Source: Gemmobacter caeni
GTDB lineage: Bacteria > Pseudomonadota > Alphaproteobacteria > Rhodobacterales > Rhodobacteraceae
Direction of reading: 5' to 3'
Assembly: GCF_003054195.1 (NCBI RefSeq)
Contig: NZ_QBKP01000018.1
Location: forward strand, 25,420-89,419
Length of the DNA: 64,000 nt
The notes under the pieces were generated by a model. That model was not told the origin of the DNA and made no database searches. It was given only the letters and a program-made list of their open reading frames with translations. The translations under genes and the position numbers were made by a program. Shown one piece after another: positions 36,516 to 45,717 of this stretch (the first letter of the stretch is position 1; each line of letters opens with the position of its first letter).

Positions 36516-37874
36516 TCAGCTGTTCAGCGAGTTCTCTCCCAGGGCGCCGGTTTCAGCCAGAATGCGGTTGGCGGGCCAGATCACCTCGACAATGGCGCCG
36601 CGCCGGTCTGCCATCGCCTCAGGCTGTGCATTGGCGAAGGACAGCCGGGCGCCCGTCCTTTCCAGCAGGGTTTTCGCGATGAACATGCCGAGACCCATGC
36701 CCTCATACCCCGGTCGTTGCGCGGGATCGGCCTTGCGATTGCGCAGAAAGGGTTCGCCCATCCGGCCCAGAAGATGCGGGGGATAGCCCGGCCCGTCATC
36801 GACAATCCGCAAGACAAGCCGATCGCCCCGCCATTCTGCATCGACCCAGACATTGGCATCTGCGAAATCCACGGCATTCTGGATCAGGTTGCGCAGGCCG
36901 TGCAGGATCTCGGGCTGCCGCTGAACCACCGGGTCGCTGTCAGGCAGGGTGAAATGCACCGCCTTACCCCGCTTCAGATGCGGTTCGGCGGCCTCGCGCA
37001 ATACGAGGCTCAGCGGCCCCTGCCGCATCAGCCGGTCATCCTTGCCCGCCTGCCCCATGGAACGCAGGATGTCGCGGCAACGGTCTGCCTGATCGCGGAT
37101 CAGTTGCGCGTCGTCGCGCAGGTCTGGGTGATCTTCCAACTCCTCCATCAACTCGGCGCTGACCAGCTTGATCGTGGCCAGCGGTGTGCCCAGTTCATGC
37201 GCCGCTGCCGCCACCACACCGCCCAGATCAGTCAGCTTCTGCGCCCGTGCCAGCGCCATCTGGGTTGCGAGCAACGCATCCTGCATCGCGTGAATCTCTG
37301 CTGCGACGCGGTGGGCATAGATCCCGAGGAAGACGATGCCGATGACGATGGCCAGCCAGAAGCCGAATGAAAACAGCCGGGGCAGGGCAAAGATTGTACC
37401 GTCCCCCATGCTCATCGGCACGGCGAACAGGGCAACGACAGAGACCAGAACCAGTGCCACCGTGCCCAGAACCAGCGTCGCCCGTCCCTCCAGCGCTGTT
37501 GCGGAAATCGTGACCGGCGCCAGAAACAACAGGGCGAAAGGGTTGGTCAGCCCGCCTGTCAGCATCAGCAGGGTAGCGAGCTGCGTCAGGTCGAACAGCA
37601 GGGTGAAGAATACCTGCCGTTCGGTGAGGCGGGTGCTTTCGGGGAAGATGAAGACCGAGATCAGGTTGACGATAACGGACGCGCCCACCACCAGCAGGCA
37701 AAGCCCCAGCGGCAGCCGGATTTCCAGCCAGAACTGCGCGGCGAGAAGCGCGATGATCTGGCCGCCAATGGCGATCCAGCGCAACAGGTTCAGCGTGCCC
37801 AGGCGCAGCAGGTCTCCGGGGGCCTGAGTGCCGGGCAGGGGCGGTTCGTCCGGGGAAAGGGGCAATGCGGCCAT
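36516..37874 (-). CDS. regB: Redox-sensing histidine kinase RegB (PrrB/ActS)
   Basis: 452 residues from ATG 37874 (AAGGA just upstream). This start puts the phospho-accepting His at 226 and the redox Cys at 266, one off the H225 and C265 I recall for R. capsulatus RegB; ATG 37922 is also open. RegB senses redox state through its ubiquinone site and the cysteine, and phosphorylates RegA. Six membrane helices, the GGLTNPF quinone motif, the H-box AHELGTPLATI and a C-terminal ATPase domain with DDGPGY and GMGLGMFIAKTLL are present. It is divergent from senC-regA. Confidence 0.95.
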   Translation of the reverse strand: MAALPLSPDEPPLPGTQAPGDLLRLGTLNLLRWIAIGGQIIALLAAQFWLEIRLPLGLCLLVVGASVIVNLISVFIFPESTRLTERQVFFTLLFDLTQLATLLMLTGGLTNPFALLFLAPVTISATALEGRATLVLGTVALVLVSVVALFAVPMSMGDGTIFALPRLFSFGFWLAIVIGIVFLGIYAHRVAAEIHAMQDALLATQMALARAQKLTDLGGVVAAAAHELGTPLATIKLVSAELMEELEDHPDLRDDAQLIRDQADRCRDILRSMGQAGKDDRLMRQGPLSLVLREAAEPHLKRGKAVHFTLPDSDPVVQRQPEILHGLRNLIQNAVDFADANVWVDAEWRGDRLVLRIVDDGPGYPPHLLGRMGEPFLRNRKADPAQRPGYEGMGLGMFIAKTLLERTGARLSFANAQPEAMADRRGAIVEVIWPANRILAETGALGENSLNS

Positions 37875-37961
37875 GGTCCTTGCTGTCGCAGAAGGGTGTT
37901 TTGGCATTGTTAAAAGTCTCATGATGCGGGATCAATGCGCCACGCAAGAAAGGGGAAAGCC

Positions 37962-38594
37962 ATGTCAAAGCTCTATGCAGGTCTCGCGGTGGCGGTGGTC
38001 GTCGGTCTGGTTGGCGGCAGTGCGCTGTGGATCATGTCGAACAAGGCGTCCGATGCGTTCGCGCAATGCCGTGCCGGAGCAGTTGGCGGCGGCGAGATCG
38101 GCGGCCCCTTCACGCTGGTCGATGGCGATGGCCGGACGGTAACCGACAAGGATGTTCTCACCAAACCCTCACTGGTCTATTTCGGCTACACGTTCTGCCC
38201 GGACGTCTGCCCCTTCGACAATGCCCGTAACGCGGAGGCAATCGACCTGCTGGTGGACCGTGGCTATGACGTGCAGCCGGTGTTCATCTCGATTGACCCG
38301 GAGCGAGATACGCCCGAAGTGGTGAAGGATTTCGCGGCCAACCTGCATCCCCGCATGATCGGTCTGACCGGCTCGGCCGAACAGGTGAAGGCGGCTTCGC
38401 TGGCCTACAAGACCTATTTCAAGAAACAGGAGGCCGAGGACGAATTCTATCTCGTCGATCACTCGACCTTCACCTATCTGATGCTGCCGGGCAGCGGCTT
38501 TGCCGAGTTCTACAAACGCGAGGCAACGCCCGAGCAGATGGCCGACAGTGTTGCCTGTTTTGTCGATGCGGCAAAAGCTGCCGGTCAAAATTGA
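37962..38594 (+). CDS. senC: SenC/PrrC (Sco1-type copper protein)
   Basis: 210 residues from ATG 37962, with AAAGGGGA upstream; an earlier ATG at 37935 is in frame. Sco proteins are membrane-tethered periplasmic thioredoxin-fold proteins that deliver copper to cytochrome c oxidase. One membrane anchor (about 5-26), the copper motif FCPDVCP with Cys79 and Cys83, and His167 in DHSTFTY are all present. Its place between regB and regA links oxidase assembly to redox signalling. Confidence 0.94.
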   Translation: MSKLYAGLAVAVVVGLVGGSALWIMSNKASDAFAQCRAGAVGGGEIGGPFTLVDGDGRTVTDKDVLTKPSLVYFGYTFCPDVCPFDNARNAEAIDLLVDRGYDVQPVFISIDPERDTPEVVKDFAANLHPRMIGLTGSAEQVKAASLAYKTYFKKQEAEDEFYLVDHSTFTYLMLPGSGFAEFYKREATPEQMADSVACFVDAAKAAGQN

Positions 38595-38650
38595 CCTTCC
38601 GGTGAATTCGCCCTAGGGTCGGCAGGATTTTCACGACGGAGAGCATCGCC

Positions 38651-39205
38651 ATGGCAGAGGATCTGAGCGCCGAAATCGGGCCGGACCGTTCGCTTCTTCT
38701 GGTGGATGACGACGAATCCTTCGTGAAACGCCTTGCCAAGGCGATGGAAAAGCGCGGCTTCATCCCCGAAACCGCCGAAACGGTGGCGGAAGGGAAGGCC
38801 ATCGCACAAAGCCGTCCGCCCGCCTTTGCTGTGGTCGACCTGCGCCTGGAAGATGGCAACGGGCTTGATGTGGTCGAAGCGCTGCGTGAACGCCGCCCCG
38901 ATTGCCGGATCGTCGTGCTGACGGGTTATGGAGCCATTGCCACCGCAGTCGCTGCGGTGAAGATCGGTGCCACTGATTACCTGGCCAAGCCCGCCGACGC
39001 GAATGAGGTCACCAATGCCCTTCTGGCGCGGGGTGATCTGTTGCCCTCGCCGCCGGAAAACCCGATGTCCGCCGACCGCGTGCGGTGGGAACATATCCAG
39101 CGCGTCTATGAGATGTGCGACCGCAATGTCTCGGAAACTGCGCGGCGGCTGAACATGCACCGCCGCACGCTTCAGCGGATTCTGGCCAAGCGCAGCCCGA
39201 AGTAA
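38651..39205 (+). CDS. regA: Redox response regulator RegA (PrrA/ActR)
   Basis: 184 residues. RegA is the global regulator of photosynthesis, respiration, carbon and nitrogen fixation genes in this group. The receiver domain has the acidic pair in LVDDDE (about 18-21), phospho-acceptor Asp63 in VVDLRLEDGNG, and Lys in LAKPADA. The Fis-type helix-turn-helix at the C-terminus is NVSETARRLNMHRRTLQRIL, near identical across the family. It follows senC by 56 bases. Confidence 0.96.
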   Translation: MAEDLSAEIGPDRSLLLVDDDESFVKRLAKAMEKRGFIPETAETVAEGKAIAQSRPPAFAVVDLRLEDGNGLDVVEALRERRPDCRIVVLTGYGAIATAVAAVKIGATDYLAKPADANEVTNALLARGDLLPSPPENPMSADRVRWEHIQRVYEMCDRNVSETARRLNMHRRTLQRILAKRSPK

Positions 39206-39353
39206 ATCGCCTGACAGCGTATATTTGCCGTGCTGCAGTGCGGCTCTTGCCGCGTGGCAAGAACGAACGCTTCCCAAACCGCTGGTTTTGCGCTATGCGG
39301 GCGCCCATCTGAGACGTGAGGCCATGCCCCGGGCCGCATGCATGAGGATTGGG

Positions 39354-39413
39354 GGCGGCGGCAATGGGGCCGCCAGACATCGGGAGACCCGGGATGCGCC
39401 CGGGAGAGCTCCC
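39354..39413 (+). promoter_or_regulatory. Hairpin-rich leader of pnp
   Basis: Three GC-rich stems lie in a row just before the pnp ribosome site: GGCGGC/GCCGCC (39354-39374), CCCGGG/CCCGGG (39388-39404) and GGGAG/CTCCC (39402-39413). A further perfect six-base stem with a GCGT loop lies at 39246-39261. In E. coli, pnp mRNA is autoregulated through RNase III cutting of a leader stem; a similar role here is inferred. Confidence 0.45.
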
Positions 39414-39428
39414 AGGATAGGATGACAG

Positions 39429-41579
39429 ATGTTCAATATCACGAAAAAGTCGATCCAGTGGGGCGATGAAACGCTCACGCTGGAAACCGGGAAGGTTGCG
39501 CGCCAGGCCGATGGTTCGGTCATCGCGACGCTGGGCGAAACCAGCGTCATGGCGAACGTGACCTTCGCCAAGAAGGCGAAGCCCGGTCAAGACTTCTTCC
39601 CCCTGACCGTTCACTACCAGGAAAAATATTACGCCGCCGGCAAGATCCCCGGCGGCTTCTTCAAACGTGAGGCCCGGCCGTCCGAAAAAGAGACGCTGGT
39701 TTCCCGTCTGATCGACCGCCCGTGCCGCCCGCTGTTCGTCGAAGGCTTCAAGAACGAAGTGCTGGTCATGGCAACCGTTCTGTCCTGTGACCTCGTGAAT
39801 GACCCCGATATCGTGGCGATGATCGCGGCCTCCGCCGCGCTGACCCTGTCTGGCGTGCCCTTCATGGGTCCGATCGGCGCCGCGCGCGTTGGCTTCGTCG
39901 ATGGCAAATATGTGCTGAACCCGGCGATGGACGACATGACCCAGCTCCGCACCAAGCCGGAGCAGCGTCTGGACCTCGTGGTCGCGGGCACCAAGACCGC
40001 CGTGATGATGGTGGAATCGGAAGCTTACGAGTTGTCCGAAGAAGAAATGCTGGGCGCCGTGAAGTTCGGTCACGAGGCGATGCAGCCGGTAATCGACCTG
40101 ATCATCTCGCTGGCTGAAACCGCCGCGAAAGAGCCCTTCGATTTCTCGCCGCCGGACATTGCAGAACTCTACGGCAAAGTGAAAGCCGCTGGCGAGGCGC
40201 AGATGCGCGCCGCCTTCGCGCTGAAGGACAAGCAGGAACGTACCAACGCCATTTCCGCCGCTGTCGCCGCGATCACCGCGTCGCTGTCGGAGGAAGACCA
40301 GGCCGACATCAACCTCGGCTCGGCGATCAAGAAGCTGGAAAGCGCGATCCTGCGCGGCGACATCATCAACGGTGGCGCCCGGATCGACGGTCGCGACACC
40401 AGGACCGTGCGTCCGATCGTGTCGGAAACCGGCATCCTGCCGCGCGCCCATGGGTCGGCCCTGTTCACCCGCGGTGAAACGCAAGGTCTGGTCGTCACCA
40501 CGCTGGGTACCGGCGAGGATGAACAGATCATCGACGCACTGAACGGCAACTACCGTTCCAACTTCCTGCTGCACTATAACTTCCCGCCCTATTCGGTTGG
40601 TGAAGTGGGCCGCGTCGGCTCGCCTGGTCGCCGCGAGATCGGTCACGGCAAGCTGGCATGGCGTGCACTGCAAGCCGTGCTGCCGGCGCCGACCGATTTC
40701 CCCTACACCATCCGCGTGGTGTCGGAGATCACCGAATCGAACGGCTCCTCCTCGATGGCTTCGGTTTGTGGTGGCTCGCTGTCGATGATGGATGCGGGCG
40801 TGCCGCTGAAAGCGCCGGTCGCCGGTGTGGCCATGGGCCTCATTCTGGAAGATGACGGCAAATGGGCCGTGCTGACCGACATCCTCGGCGACGAGGATCA
40901 CCTCGGCGACATGGACTTCAAGGTTGCAGGCACCGAATCTGGCATCACCTCGCTGCAAATGGACATTAAGGTCGCGGGCATCACGCCCGAGATCATGGAG
41001 CAGGCCCTGGCGCAGGCCAAGGACGGCCGGATGCACATTCTGGGCGAGATGAACAAGGCGCTGTCGGCCCCGCAGGGCTTCAGCGAATACGCCCCGAAGA
41101 TCGAGACCCTCTCAATCCCTACCGACAAGATCCGCGAAGTGATTGGTTCGGGTGGCAAGGTGATCCGCGAGATCGTGGAAACCTCGGGCGCCAAGGTCGA
41201 CATCAATGACGACGGCGTCATCAAGATTGCGTCCTCGTCGGCCGATGCCATCAAGAAGGCCTATGACATGATCTGGTCGATCGTGGCAGAGCCGGAAGAA
41301 GGCCAGATCTACACCGGCAAGGTCGTGAAGCTGGTCGATTTCGGCGCCTTCGTGAACTTCTTCGGCAAGCGTGACGGCCTGGTCCATGTGTCGCAGATCG
41401 CCAACAAGCGCCTGAACCACCCGAACGAGGTTCTGAAGGAAGGTCAGGAAGTGAAGGTCAAGCTTCTGGGCTTCGACGACCGTGGCAAGGTGCGCCTTGG
41501 CATGAAGATGGTCGACCAGGAGACGGGGGCAGAAATCGTGCCCGAGAAGAAGGAAAAGGAAGAAGCCTCCGAAGGCTGA
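39429..41579 (+). CDS. pnp: Polyribonucleotide nucleotidyltransferase (PNPase)
   Basis: 716 residues. PNPase degrades RNA 3'-5' by phosphorolysis and adds tails. It has two RNase PH-like domains (about 1-215 and 310-545), the second with the conserved [10 protein letters not shown] and [23 protein letters not shown] region (core within 390-415). A KH domain ([15 protein letters not shown] near 565) and an S1 domain ([20 protein letters not shown], about 620-690) follow. rpsO, its usual upstream partner, is absent here; regA lies upstream instead. A strong terminator follows. Confidence 0.97.
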   Translation: MFNITKKSIQWGDETLTLETGKVARQADGSVIATLGETSVMANVTFAKKAKPGQDFFPLTVHYQEKYYAAGKIPGGFFKREARPSEKETLVSRLIDRPCRPLFVEGFKNEVLVMATVLSCDLVNDPDIVAMIAASAALTLSGVPFMGPIGAARVGFVDGKYVLNPAMDDMTQLRTKPEQRLDLVVAGTKTAVMMVESEAYELSEEEMLGAVKFGHEAMQPVIDLIISLAETAAKEPFDFSPPDIAELYGKVKAAGEAQMRAAFALKDKQERTNAISAAVAAITASLSEEDQADINLGSAIKKLESAILRGDIINGGARIDGRDTRTVRPIVSETGILPRAHGSALFTRGETQGLVVTTLGTGEDEQIIDALNGNYRSNFLLHYNFPPYSVGEVGRVGSPGRREIGHGKLAWRALQAVLPAPTDFPYTIRVVSEITESNGSSSMASVCGGSLSMMDAGVPLKAPVAGVAMGLILEDDGKWAVLTDILGDEDHLGDMDFKVAGTESGITSLQMDIKVAGITPEIMEQALAQAKDGRMHILGEMNKALSAPQGFSEYAPKIETLSIPTDKIREVIGSGGKVIREIVETSGAKVDINDDGVIKIASSSADAIKKAYDMIWSIVAEPEEGQIYTGKVVKLVDFGAFVNFFGKRDGLVHVSQIANKRLNHPNEVLKEGQEVKVKLLGFDDRGKVRLGMKMVDQETGAEIVPEKKEKEEASEG

Positions 41580-41586
41580 CTTTCTG

Positions 41587-41616
41587 AAAGGCCCCGGCGA
41601 TGTCCGGGGCCTTTTG
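41587..41616 (+). terminator. Rho-independent terminator of pnp
   Basis: Stem AAAGGCCCCGG / CCGGGGCCTTT with a six-base loop, followed by TT. It ends three bases before the fliL stop on the other strand; the reverse side has only three T, so a bidirectional role is weaker. Confidence 0.8.
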
Positions 41617-41618
41617 CT

Positions 41619-42125
41619 TCAGGCATCCTGTCGGGTGATATCAGTGATCAGCACATCGCTGACAATGCCGGGCAGGATGGTGCGCGCCGACTCCAGCAGG
41701 GCCCGGCGCAGCGGCGCAAGGCTGGTGCCTTCGGTGAAAGTGCCCCGAAAGCCGCCGCTGTTGGCATGATCGAACAGGATTTGCAGGAAACTGTCGCGCA
41801 GCTTCGGCTCGCGTGCAAAGACGGTTTCCTGTGCACCCGCCGTGGTCTCCAGGCTGAGAAACAGCACCACGACCGAGCTGATGCGGCCATCTTCGACAAT
41901 CGGCACGATGAACTGGTTGCTCAGCTTCACATATTCAGGCCCGGTATTGCCCTCTTCCGACCCGTGCCCCTCTGCCGGGGCGGGCGCATCATGTGACGCA
42001 TCTGCCGCCACATCCTGCCCGGCCTCTTGCGGCGGAGCTTCGGTCGGTCGCAGGAAATAGCCGCCGGCAAGGCCGCCGAACAGGCCGACAAGCGCGAGGA
42101 TCAGGGGGAGGATCAGGCGTTTCAT
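41619..42125 (-). CDS. fliL: Flagellar basal body-associated protein FliL
   Basis: 168 residues: an N-terminal membrane helix (about 4-26), an acidic Ala/Pro/Glu linker, and the periplasmic FliL domain from about residue 65 (VKLSNQFIVPIVEDGRISS, then EPKLRDSFLQILFDHANSG). FliL surrounds the stators and supports motor torque. It is the last gene of the leftward flagellar run, five bases after flgH. Confidence 0.88.
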   Translation of the reverse strand: MKRLILPLILALVGLFGGLAGGYFLRPTEAPPQEAGQDVAADASHDAPAPAEGHGSEEGNTGPEYVKLSNQFIVPIVEDGRISSVVVLFLSLETTAGAQETVFAREPKLRDSFLQILFDHANSGGFRGTFTEGTSLAPLRRALLESARTILPGIVSDVLITDITRQDA

Positions 42126-42130
42126 GGCGA

Positions 42131-42850
42131 TCAGAATGGCAAGAGAACATCGGCGATCTGCTGGCCATAGCGCGGCTGCTGCACATCAGTGATCTGGCCG
42201 CGCCCGCCATAGGAAATCCGGGCGCCCGCGATCTTGTCATAGGTGATCTCGTTCTGGCGCGAGATATCTGCTGGCCGGACGTAGCCGGTCACGATCAGCT
42301 CGCGCAGCTCGTAATTTACCCGGACCTCCTGCTGGCCTTCGATCCGCAATACGCCATTCGCAAGTTCTTCGACCACCGTGGCGGCAACCCTCAGGGTGAG
42401 CTTTTCCTTGCGCGACACCGATCCCTGGCCCTGATAGGCAGAGCTGGAGCGGGTTTCGACCGCGTCGGCCATGCTGGCGCCCTCAGGCAATTTCTCGTTC
42501 AGGCGCTCGGGAATGCCGAACAGGGATGGTATGCCCATCGAGTCATTTCCCGCGCGGCTGCGGCCAGATGTATTCGACATCTCGGCCTTGTCGTCGATTT
42601 CGATAACAACGGTCAGGATGTCGCCACGCCGCGCAGCCCGGCGCTCGCCGAACAGCGCCTCGCGGTTCGCTGACCACAGCGACGAGGCATCCGCAGGCGT
42701 TGCGGGCGGGATGTCATGTGGCAGCGGTGTCGAATACATTGCATGATGCTGGTAACTGCCTTCCAGTGGTGAGAAATCCGGGCTTTTTCCAACCTCTGCC
42801 AATCGCGAGCAGGCGCTCAGGCACAGGGTCAGAAGGATCAGGCGATACAT
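42131..42850 (-). CDS. flgH: Flagellar L-ring protein FlgH
   Basis: 239 residues. FlgH is the outer-membrane lipoprotein of the flagellar L-ring. A lipobox LSAC gives Cys14. The family region includes GDILTVVIEIDDKAEMSNTSGRSR (core about 95-118), LRVAATVVEELANGVLRIEG, and the C-terminal NEITYDKIAGARISYGGRG and QPRYGQQ segments. It lies between flgA and fliL, with gaps of eight and five bases. Confidence 0.94.
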   Translation of the reverse strand: MYRLILLTLCLSACSRLAEVGKSPDFSPLEGSYQHHAMYSTPLPHDIPPATPADASSLWSANREALFGERRAARRGDILTVVIEIDDKAEMSNTSGRSRAGNDSMGIPSLFGIPERLNEKLPEGASMADAVETRSSSAYQGQGSVSRKEKLTLRVAATVVEELANGVLRIEGQQEVRVNYELRELIVTGYVRPADISRQNEITYDKIAGARISYGGRGQITDVQQPRYGQQIADVLLPF

Positions 42851-42858
42851 GGCGCTCC

Positions 42859-43269
42859 TCAGGGTTGGGGGCTGGTGATGACGGTGCCATCCGAGCTGAC
42901 GCGGCCGGTAACGGTGCTGCGGGACGACAGGTTCATGACCCGCACCGTTTCGCCCACCCCGGCCCGCGCCAGTGCGCGGCCTTCGGTCAGGATGTGCAGG
43001 GGGCCGGTGCTAAAGCGCAGCGTCACGATCTGGTTGCGTTCGATCAGGGCGGGGGGGCCGATATCTTCGGGCCGGATCGGACGGTTGGCATAGATCGCCA
43101 CGCGCGCCTCCATCCCTACCACCTGAAGCGGATCATCGAAGCCCTTGCCGCCGGAAACCTGCATCACATCGGCGTCGGTCAGGATGTCCAGCGCGCGAAT
43201 GGTCCGGGTTGCGACCAGCGTATCGGCCAGCGCGGGCAGCGGCAGCAGGGCAAGCATCAGCCATCGCAT
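42859..43269 (-). CDS. flgA: Flagellar P-ring assembly chaperone FlgA
   Basis: 136 residues, at the short end for the family. FlgA is a periplasmic chaperone for P-ring (FlgI) assembly. A signal peptide (about 1-15) precedes an SAF-like domain with VATRTIRALDILTDADV, ANRPIRPEDIGPPALIERNQ (core about 70-90) and the end GETVRVMNLSSRSTVTGRVS. It shares one base with the flgG stop (TGATG). flgI is not in the window. Confidence 0.88.
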   Translation of the reverse strand: MRWLMLALLPLPALADTLVATRTIRALDILTDADVMQVSGGKGFDDPLQVVGMEARVAIYANRPIRPEDIGPPALIERNQIVTLRFSTGPLHILTEGRALARAGVGETVRVMNLSSRSTVTGRVSSDGTVITSPQP

Positions 43270-44054
43270 CAGCGCACCTGTGTCGTGGCAGCCAGCATCT
43301 GGTCGGCAGCGGTGATCACCTTGGCATTCAGCTCGTATCCGCGCTGGGCCTTGATGAGTTCGGTAACCTCGCGCACCGCATCGACCGAGCTTTCCTCAAG
43401 GTAACCCTGCCGCAGGCTGCCCAGCCCGTCACTGCCTGGTGTGCCGCTTTGCGCCGGCCCGGATGCAGCCGTTTCAAGGTAAAGATTGCCGCCGATCGCC
43501 TCCAACCCCTTCTCGTTGGTGAAACCGGCGAGGGTGATCTGGCCAAGAAGCTGCGGCTGCACCTGATTGGCAAAATAGGCATAAACCTCGCCTTGTGCAT
43601 TGATGGTCAGGCTGCGGGCATCAGCGGGTATGGTGATGCCTGGCGCAACTTCGTGACCTTCGGAGGTGACGATCAGCCCGTCGGCCGTGCGTTTCAGCCC
43701 GCCATCGCGGGTATAGGCAGTGCCGCCGGAGGGTAACGTTACCTCCAGATACCCGCGCCCTTCGATGGCCAGGTCAAGGTCGCCATTGGTCTGGCTCAGC
43801 GTGCCCTGCGACAGCACCACCGAAACAGCGGCCGGACGCACACCCATGCCCATCTGCACGCCGGTTGGCAGCATCGCACCATTCTCGGCCGAAATCGTGC
43901 CGGGCCTGGCGATCTGTTCGTATTGCAGATCTGCAAATTCGGCCCGCCGGGCGTTGTACGCGGTTGTCGACATGTTCGCGAGATTGTTTGACACGACATC
44001 GACGCGCATCTGTTGTGCCGCCATGCCGCTCGCCGCGATCTGAAGCGCCTTCAT
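43269..44054 (-). CDS. flgG: Flagellar distal rod protein FlgG
   Basis: 261 residues from ATG 44054, chosen because GGAGG is five bases upstream and the protein begins MKALQIAASGMAAQQ; the frame is open further into flgF. FlgG forms the distal rod. The N-terminal ANNLAN-type rod motif (here VSNNLANMSTTAYNARRAEF) and the C-terminal EVTELIKAQRGYELNAKVI helix are diagnostic. It follows flgF by one base. Confidence 0.95.
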   Translation of the reverse strand: MKALQIAASGMAAQQMRVDVVSNNLANMSTTAYNARRAEFADLQYEQIARPGTISAENGAMLPTGVQMGMGVRPAAVSVVLSQGTLSQTNGDLDLAIEGRGYLEVTLPSGGTAYTRDGGLKRTADGLIVTSEGHEVAPGITIPADARSLTINAQGEVYAYFANQVQPQLLGQITLAGFTNEKGLEAIGGNLYLETAASGPAQSGTPGSDGLGSLRQGYLEESSVDAVREVTELIKAQRGYELNAKVITAADQMLAATTQVR

Positions 44055-44055
44055 T

Positions 44056-44769
44056 TCATCCTCCGAGTGTTCGTATCGCCGTCTGCATCCGCTCGTCCTC
44101 ACGGTCGAGGAAGCTTTGGCCCAGCTCATAGGCACGCTGGACTTCCATCATCCGGGCGATCTCTGAAAAGGTGTTGACGTTGCTGCCCTCAAGACTGCCC
44201 TGGTGCATCCTGCCCCCCTGCATCGGCAGGATTTCTCCCTCGACCGAAAACAGTGTGCCGCCCTCGTGGCGTAGTGCGGTGGCGTTTTGGGGCTGCCACA
44301 GACCGATCCGGGCCAGCGGTCCCTGAATGGTCGAGAGCGTGCCATCTTCCGACAGTGCGATCTGACCGGCATCAGCCGGTACGAAAACTGGCCCTCCTGC
44401 CTCGTCCAGCAGGCGGTAGCCTTCCGCGTTCACCAGTTCGCCGGTGGCGGAGGGCGTGAAATGTCCGGCGCGGGTCAGCCGGTTTCCCTGCGGCGTCTCG
44501 ATCTGGAAAAAGCCATCCCCGTCGACCGCAAAATCGAATGTCCCGCCGGTCTGTTGCATCTCTCCGCGGCTCAGATCCACATTGCGGGCCGAAGCATGGG
44601 CCATGGACAGCGACGGTGCATCGTCAAGCGCCTTCACATACTCCGCAAAAACCACGCCCTCGCGCCGGAAGCCGGTGGTTGAACTGTTGGCGATATTGTT
44701 GGCGATGACCTGCAATTCGTGCAGCAGGCCGTTCTGCCGTGTCAGCGTGGTATAGCCAGAGGCATCCAT
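44056..44769 (-). CDS. flgF: Flagellar proximal rod protein FlgF
   Basis: 237 residues. FlgF is a proximal rod subunit. The N-terminal VIANNIANSSTTGFRREGV motif and the central FDFAVDGDGFFQIETPQG segment match the FlgF/FlgG family. FlgF rather than FlgG is chosen from the start (MDASGYTTLTRQNGL), the shorter length and position upstream of flgG. It begins two bases after fliQ. Confidence 0.92.
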   Translation of the reverse strand: MDASGYTTLTRQNGLLHELQVIANNIANSSTTGFRREGVVFAEYVKALDDAPSLSMAHASARNVDLSRGEMQQTGGTFDFAVDGDGFFQIETPQGNRLTRAGHFTPSATGELVNAEGYRLLDEAGGPVFVPADAGQIALSEDGTLSTIQGPLARIGLWQPQNATALRHEGGTLFSVEGEILPMQGGRMHQGSLEGSNVNTFSEIARMMEVQRAYELGQSFLDREDERMQTAIRTLGG

Positions 44770-44771
44770 GG

Positions 44772-45038
44772 TCAGCCTCCGGCGATCTGCGGGATGATGC
44801 GGTCGGTGAAGAAGCCCACCAGCGTCGCGGTCATGAAGCTCATCGAGACCCAGAAGACGATCAGCATGGCGCCGACCTTGGGCACGAACGTCAGTGTCAT
44901 TTCCTGCACCGAGGTCAGGGCCTGCAACAGGCCGATGGCAAGGCCCGCAATCAGCGCGACGGCAAGAAGCGGGGCAGAAACCCTGACCGCGATCCAGAGT
45001 GCCTGACGCAGCAGATCAAAGACCTGATCAGCGGTCAT
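44772..45038 (-). CDS. fliQ: Flagellar export component FliQ
   Basis: 88 residues with two membrane helices (about 15-40 and 52-76). FliQ is part of the FliPQR gate of the flagellar type III export apparatus. The VGLLQALTSVQEMTL-like family core is present (here IGLLQALTSVQEMTLTFVPK, about 36-55). It overlaps fliE by four bases (ATGA). fliP and fliR are not in the window. Confidence 0.94.
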   Translation of the reverse strand: MTADQVFDLLRQALWIAVRVSAPLLAVALIAGLAIGLLQALTSVQEMTLTFVPKVGAMLIVFWVSMSFMTATLVGFFTDRIIPQIAGG

Positions 45039-45322
45039 ACCGGCATCCTCAGGATTTCCTGATAGGCCTCGACCACTTTGTCGCGCACGGTGACGGCGGT
45101 TTCCACTGCCAGTTCGCTGGCGGAAAGCGCCTGAACCAGCGCATGCGGATCGGCGTTGCCGGTCATGGCCGCGCGGGCAGTTGCCTCGCCCTGCGAGAGG
45201 ATCTGTTCAAACTCCTGCGCCGCGGCAACAAGTCCATCGGTCTGTCCGGCGTCAGGGGGGACGGCGACCACCGGGCGGGCAAGGCCATAGCTGCGGGCGG
45301 CCGAAGCGGGGTTCATGTCCAT
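45035..45322 (-). CDS. fliE: Flagellar hook-basal body protein FliE
   Basis: 95 residues with an excellent ribosome site (AAGGAGG, six bases before ATG). FliE joins the MS-ring and export gate to the proximal rod. The C-terminal family segment is ALSASELAVETAVTVRDKVV (about 66-85), followed by EAYQEILRMPV. Neighbours are flgC upstream and fliQ downstream. Confidence 0.92.
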   Translation of the reverse strand: MDMNPASAARSYGLARPVVAVPPDAGQTDGLVAAAQEFEQILSQGEATARAAMTGNADPHALVQALSASELAVETAVTVRDKVVEAYQEILRMPV

Positions 45323-45333
45323 TCTGGACCTCC

Positions 45334-45714
45334 TTATTTGCGCAAAAGATCAAACAGGCTTTGCGTCATGCGGCGCGCCTGATCGAAAAGTTTCAGATTG
45401 GCTTCGTAGCTGCGCTGTGCCTCGCGGGCGTCGGCCACCTCGACCACCAGATCGACGTTGGAGCCATCGTAGTGCCCGGTCTCGTCGGCAAGCGGGTGCC
45501 CTGGCGCATAGATACGGTTCAGTGCGCTGCGATCCAGGCGGACAGGCCCCGGTTCCACCCCCGATCCATCCGCGATTTCGCGAAAACTGATCAGCTTGCG
45601 ATGATAGCCGGGCGTATCAACATTGGCCATGTTTTCAGATACATGCCGCAATCTGGCAGCCTGTGCCTGCATCCCGGAGGCGGCCTGCAACAGGGCGTTG
45701 AGCAGATCTGACAT
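45334..45714 (-). CDS. flgC: Flagellar proximal rod protein FlgC
   Basis: 126 residues with GGAG seven bases upstream, inside the end of flgB. FlgC is a proximal rod subunit. The N-terminal rod motif is HVSENMANVDTPGYHRKLI (about 25-43), and the C-terminus has VVEVADAREAQRSYEANLKLF. Confidence 0.94.
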   Translation of the reverse strand: MSDLLNALLQAASGMQAQAARLRHVSENMANVDTPGYHRKLISFREIADGSGVEPGPVRLDRSALNRIYAPGHPLADETGHYDGSNVDLVVEVADAREAQRSYEANLKLFDQARRMTQSLFDLLRK

Positions 45715-45717
45715 GGC

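Noticed and set aside
36516..37922. Earlier regB start at 37922
   Set aside because: It leaves only 39 bases for two divergent promoters and adds 16 residues that shift the key His and Cys away from family numbering; the ATG at 37874 has a better ribosome site.
37875..37961. CtrA half-site (TTAA in the regB-senC gap)
   Set aside because: The partner half at the required spacing reads ATGA on one side and AAAA on the other; a single TTAA is not enough.
39009..41036. Long open frame on the minus strand opposite pnp (about 675 codons), and similar ones opposite rho and maeB
   Set aside because: These are mirror frames caused by GC-rich codon use; their translations are low-complexity His/Arg/Gly-rich, match no family and have no ribosome sites, while the plus-strand genes are unmistakable.
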